Source: Flavonifractor sp. An10
GTDB lineage: Bacteria > Bacillota > Clostridia > Oscillospirales > Oscillospiraceae
Reading direction: 5' to 3'
NCBI RefSeq assembly: GCF_002161215.1
Contig: NZ_NFMB01000011.1
Location: forward strand, 1 to 64,000
DNA: 64,000 nt
Below are positions 60,715-64,000 of the stretch, one piece after another. Under the pieces are notes generated by a model. That model was not told the origin of the DNA and made no database searches. It saw nothing but the letters and a program-made list of their open reading frames with translations. The translations under genes and the position numbers were made by a program. Position 1 is the first letter of the stretch; every line of letters begins with the position of its first letter.

Positions 60715-62046
60715 TTACTTCTCCTGCGCGGACACCTCAGCAGGGTCGGGCAGGGGCTGGTACTTGGGCTTGCCGCGGCAGATGATGGCACCCACGACCA
60801 TGCCGATGATGGTGGGAACCACCCAGGCAAAGCCCAGGCCGGAGAAGGGGAACAGATCCATGAAGCTCCGGAGCCAGCCGATGTTGGGGTTGACGCTGAG
60901 CACCGCGTCGCCCAGGCTCACCACCACGGCCATGAGCACGCCGCCCTTGTAGAAGCCGTCGTTGGGCAGGTACTTGTTGAGCAGGCCCAGCACAGTGTTC
61001 ACAATCAGGGCCGGATAGACCACCAGGAAGATGGGGGTGACGTAGTTGACGATGTTCTGCACGCCGGTGATGCCCATGAAGATGCCGATGAGGCAGGCGA
61101 TGAGCACCAGAACCTTGTAGGGGATCTTCCGCTTGAAGAAGTCGTAGAAGAAGCCGACACAGGTGGTGCCGATGCCCACGGCGGTGGTCAGGCAGGCCAG
61201 GGCCACCGCGCCGCCCAGGCAGGCCATGCCCACAGGACCCATGATGGACTGGATGATGCCGGAGAGCAGGGCGGTCTGTGGGGTGTCCTGGGGATAGACA
61301 CCGCTGGCGCAGGCGCCGATGTAGGTCAGGGTGCCGTAGACGGCGAAGAGCACCACGATGCTGACGACGCCGGCCATGTAGCCGCCCTTTTTGCTCTCCG
61401 CGCCGGTGTAGCCCCGGCGGCGGAGATCCAGCAGGATCACGCTGGCGAACATGATGCCCACGGTGAGGTCGCCGGTGTTATAGGCGGTGAGGATGGCATC
61501 GCCGAAGGCGTTATCAATGCCGGTGTCCACGGGGGTGCCCACGGGAGAGATGACGCCCTTGATGAGCACGATGGCCAGGAGCACCACCAGAATGGGGGTC
61601 ATGTACTTGCCCAGCTTGTCGATAACGGAGTTGGGGTCGCAGGCGAAGAAGTACACCAGCACGAAGAACACGATAACCGTGATCCAGATGGGCACGTTGG
61701 GAAACAGGGGCTGGATGGCCATCTCATGGGTGGTGGCAGCGCTCTTGGGCAGGGTGGAGCCCATGGCGATGAAGGAGCAACCGATCAGGTAGTAGGCGTT
61801 GTAGAACCAGGGGGACACGTGGCCCATCAGATCCTGGGCCTTGTCGCCCACGTTGTTCACCGCCCACAGGGCCAGCACCGGCAGGATGATGCCGCCCAGC
61901 AGCAGGCCCAGGGCGCCCCACATCCACTGATCGCCGCTGAACAGGCCGATCTGGGGCGGGAAGATCAGGTTGCCGGCGCCGAACATGGTGGAGAACAGCG
62001 CCAGGCCGACGATGATAGTGTCCTTCCAGAAATTTTTCTTGTTCAT
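60715..62046 (-). CDS. brnQ: Branched-chain amino acid transporter BrnQ
   Basis: A 443-residue LIVCS-family carrier with twelve membrane helices: DTIIVGLALFSTMFGAGNLIFPP at the N-terminus and GYMAGVVSIVVLFAVYGTLTYIGA in the middle. It takes up Leu, Ile and Val with cation. GGGAGGT precedes ATG 62046. It lies 64 bp after the amidohydrolase gene and is probably co-transcribed from the sigma-54 promoter. Confidence 0.93.
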   Translation of the reverse strand: MNKKNFWKDTIIVGLALFSTMFGAGNLIFPPQIGLFSGDQWMWGALGLLLGGIILPVLALWAVNNVGDKAQDLMGHVSPWFYNAYYLIGCSFIAMGSTLPKSAATTHEMAIQPLFPNVPIWITVIVFFVLVYFFACDPNSVIDKLGKYMTPILVVLLAIVLIKGVISPVGTPVDTGIDNAFGDAILTAYNTGDLTVGIMFASVILLDLRRRGYTGAESKKGGYMAGVVSIVVLFAVYGTLTYIGACASGVYPQDTPQTALLSGIIQSIMGPVGMACLGGAVALACLTTAVGIGTTCVGFFYDFFKRKIPYKVLVLIACLIGIFMGITGVQNIVNYVTPIFLVVYPALIVNTVLGLLNKYLPNDGFYKGGVLMAVVVSLGDAVLSVNPNIGWLRSFMDLFPFSGLGFAWVVPTIIGMVVGAIICRGKPKYQPLPDPAEVSAQEK

Positions 62047-62110
62047 CTTCTTACCTCCCAAGCATGAATGGAATCAGATCCTCTCTTTTCTTCCACAGCG
62101 CAGAGCGGGC

Positions 62111-63700
62111 TCACTGCTCCGCGTGGTAGACGGTCGTTCCGTTGAGCACGGTCTCCAGCACCTTCACCTGGGGGAAGGTGTCCGGCTCGATGTCGAACAG
62201 ATCCTGATCAAGCACCACCAGATCTGCCAGCTTGCCGGTCTCCAGCGTGCCGCGGACGGCCTCGTCCCGGCTGGCCCAGGCCGCGTCGGAGGTGAACAGG
62301 CGCACCGCCTGCTCCACAGAGAGGGCCTGCTCCGGCAGGTAGGTCTTGGTGCCCGCCCGGTTCTTCCGGGTGATGGCGGCGCGCATGTTGTCCAGCACGT
62401 CGAAGGGTTCCACCGGGCAGTCGGAGCCGCCGCTGACCCGGATGCCCAGATCCTCCATGCTCTTCCAGTTGTAGCAGTCTTTGGCGTGGCGCTCCCCCAC
62501 CCGCTCCTCGATGATGTTCATGTCCGCGTCGATGAAGATGGGCTGGATATAGGCCTGCAGGCCCATGACCTTCATCAGCCGCAGCAGGGCCGGGGAGGTG
62601 GTCTGGGCGTGGACAATGCCGTGGCGGTGATCCGGCCAGGGGTTGGCCTCCTGGGCCTTGTAGATGGCGTCGCACACCTTCTGGAAGGCCAGGTCGCCGA
62701 TGGCGTGGACGGCCACGTCCATGTGCTGGTCGTGGGCCGCCTTGATCCAGGCGCACAGCTCCTCCTCGGTATAGATGGGGATGCCGTGGTTGCTCCGGTC
62801 GTCCACATAGCCGTCGATCATCTCGGCGGACTTGGCGCCCAGGGAGCCGTCCTGGAGCAGCTTGCGGGGGCCGGTGCGGAAGAGGCTGGTGCGGTCGTCC
62901 GGGTCGCTGCGCGCCGCCAGCAGGCGGCCGAAGTCGGGCTGATCCACCAGGCACTGCTCGTACACCCGGACGGTCAGCTTCCCCTCCTCCTCCATCTCCC
63001 GGAACAGGTCGATGAGGTGAATGGGATCCATCCCCGCAATCACCTTCAGATCGTCGGAGTGGACGCAGGTGATGCCGGCGGCATTGAGATCCCGCTGGCC
63101 GATCTCAATGAGCTCCCGCACGTAGGCATCGTCCGCCTTGGGAATCACGTCCATGTACAGCCGCATGGCGTCCTCCCGCAACAGGCCGTTGATGAAGTCC
63201 ACGTGGCTGATGGTCTCGGGATCCACATTTTTCAGCTCCCGGATGCGCTCCAGCATCACGGTGTTGCAGGCGGCGATGTGGGCGCAGGTGCGCAGCATGC
63301 ACACGGGGATCTCAGTGGAGATGCGATCCATGTCCTCCCGGGTGGGCATGCGGCCCTCCTTCATGGTCTCCTGGTTCCAGCCCATGCCCAGCAGGTAGTC
63401 GGGATGGTTCTTTTCAATCCGTTCCCGGCAGCGCTCCACGATGGTCTCGATGGAGTCCACGCCGAACAGGGCCACGTTTTTCTGGAACATGGCGTAGTAG
63501 AGCATGTGCAGATGGGTGTCGTTGAAGCCGGGCAGCACCATGGCCCCCTGGAGATCCTTCTTCTCGTCCCAGCTCTGGGCCAGGGCGTCCGCGCTGGTGC
63601 CCAGGAAGACAATCTTGTCGTCCTCCGCCCCCACCGCCTCGTACCGGGTCATGGCCCCGTCCATGGACACGACCTTTCCGTTGTACCAAAGTCTCCTCAT
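62111..63700 (-). CDS. Amidohydrolase, YtcJ-like
   Basis: A 529-residue metal-dependent hydrolase of the YtcJ/amidohydrolase_3 type: an N-terminal beta-sandwich, GFNDTHLHM (metal-binding His pair), further HSDDLK, DVAVHAIGDLAFQ and HGIVHAQ, a late GSDCPVEPFDVLDNM, and a C-terminal AWASRDEAVRGTLETGKLADLVVLDQDLF. Substrate unknown; linkage to brnQ suggests an N-acyl amino acid or peptide-like amide. GGAAAGGAAG precedes ATG 63700. Confidence 0.88.
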   Translation of the reverse strand: MRRLWYNGKVVSMDGAMTRYEAVGAEDDKIVFLGTSADALAQSWDEKKDLQGAMVLPGFNDTHLHMLYYAMFQKNVALFGVDSIETIVERCRERIEKNHPDYLLGMGWNQETMKEGRMPTREDMDRISTEIPVCMLRTCAHIAACNTVMLERIRELKNVDPETISHVDFINGLLREDAMRLYMDVIPKADDAYVRELIEIGQRDLNAAGITCVHSDDLKVIAGMDPIHLIDLFREMEEEGKLTVRVYEQCLVDQPDFGRLLAARSDPDDRTSLFRTGPRKLLQDGSLGAKSAEMIDGYVDDRSNHGIPIYTEEELCAWIKAAHDQHMDVAVHAIGDLAFQKVCDAIYKAQEANPWPDHRHGIVHAQTTSPALLRLMKVMGLQAYIQPIFIDADMNIIEERVGERHAKDCYNWKSMEDLGIRVSGGSDCPVEPFDVLDNMRAAITRKNRAGTKTYLPEQALSVEQAVRLFTSDAAWASRDEAVRGTLETGKLADLVVLDQDLFDIEPDTFPQVKVLETVLNGTTVYHAEQ

Positions 63701-63748
63701 TTCCACGCTTCCTTTCCGCCCGTCGGGCAAATCTGTCTGATATTCATT

Positions 63749-63765
63749 AGCAAGCAGGATGCCAA
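63749..63765 (-). promoter_or_regulatory. Sigma-54 promoter of the amidohydrolase-brnQ operon
   Basis: Read leftward: TTGGCAT, five bases, TTGCT, which fits the -24/-12 consensus with correct GG-to-GC spacing. About 48 bp upstream of the start codon. Confidence 0.75.
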
Positions 63766-63787
63766 AGTTGGGCAATCCACACAAAAA

Positions 63788-63855
63788 GCCGCCGGAAATC
63801 CTCCGCCCCTAGGGACAGCTCAGGCTGTCCCGCTCTGGCGCTGGATTTCCGGCGG
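63788..63855 (-). terminator. Terminator of the sigma-54 regulator gene
   Basis: GCCGCCGGAAATCC pairs over 14 bp with its complement, with an inner GGGACAG/CTGTCCC hairpin and T5 on the leftward side. Confidence 0.8.
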
Positions 63856-63915
63856 CCCGTTCGATGCCGCTCCTGCGTACTCAATTGTCAAAATTTTTTG
63901 CACCTGCAAAATTTT

Positions 63916-64000
63916 TTACAGGTCATATTTTTGCAGCTTGTATTTCAGATTCTGCCGCGACAGGCCCAGGTTCCGGGCCGCGGCGGAGATGGAACCGTAT
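63916..64000 (-). CDS. C-terminal end of a sigma-54-dependent activator (partial)
   Basis: Only the last 27 codons are inside the window: YGSISAAARNLGLSRQNLKYK and a short tail, then TAA. This is the Fis-type helix-turn-helix at the end of RocR/NtrC-like enhancer-binding proteins. The rest lies to the right. Its position upstream of a sigma-54 promoter makes it the likely activator of the amidohydrolase-brnQ operon. Confidence 0.8.
   Translation of the reverse strand, partial: YGSISAAARNLGLSRQNLKYKLQKYDL

Overview
The window looks like part of the chromosome of a GC-rich gut clostridium of the Oscillospiraceae type (Flavonifractor/Pseudoflavonifractor-like). The core genes are strongly GC-rich at third positions, and the str operon (L7Ae-like, rpsL, rpsG, fusA, tuf), greA-lysS, ftsEX with EnvC-type hydrolases, a PucR/CdaR-type regulator and a sigma-54-linked amidohydrolase-brnQ operon are all Firmicute-like. 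This taxonomic call is an inference from protein style and composition; there is no 16S gene here.

Positions 1 to about 36200 belong to one integrated mobile element whose left end lies outside the window. Its right end is marked by excisionase and tyrosine integrase genes (34606-36093), next to tandem direct repeats just beyond the 3' end of lysS. From left to right it carries: a broken serine-recombinase C-terminus; a SLOG-domain gene; an XRE regulator; a ParM/ParR plasmid-type partition pair; an AT-rich cargo island (2.9-14.5 kb) with three ABC-exporter modules, Sdp-type immunity genes and small regulators; and a long leftward backbone operon (33.8 to 14.6 kb). The backbone encodes DNA metabolism: YqaJ-type exonuclease, RecD2-like helicase, a candidate annealing protein, DnaG-like primase, a PcfK/AcrIIA9-like protein, PcfJ, NAD-dependent ligase and several proteins I do not recognise. 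No relaxase or type IV secretion gene is visible, so conjugation functions, if any, lie to the left.

The most unusual thing in the cargo island is a GC-rich winged-helix cassette present in three near-identical copies (6.9, 9.7 and 13.3 kb), each directly downstream of a different small regulator. In all three the strong ribosome-binding site and start codon are one base out of frame with the conserved coding sequence, yet the differences between copies in the compared N-terminal stretch are mostly synonymous.

From 36.2 kb on the chromosome is ordinary in gene content, mostly leftward, but rich in regulatory signals. These include a perfect-consensus greA promoter, a candidate structured leader before yjdF, Pho-box-like repeats before an alkaline phosphatase lipoprotein, and two promoters with 19-bp spacers at a MerR-RDD fusion gene and the adjacent yitT. 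There is also a consensus sigma-54 promoter before the amidohydrolase, next to the tail of a Fis-type (sigma-54 activator) protein. Two inverted copies of a 177-bp, four-hairpin repeat (46.3 and 55.2 kb) show compensatory stem changes, and a REP-like palindrome cluster lies at 52.1-52.3 kb.
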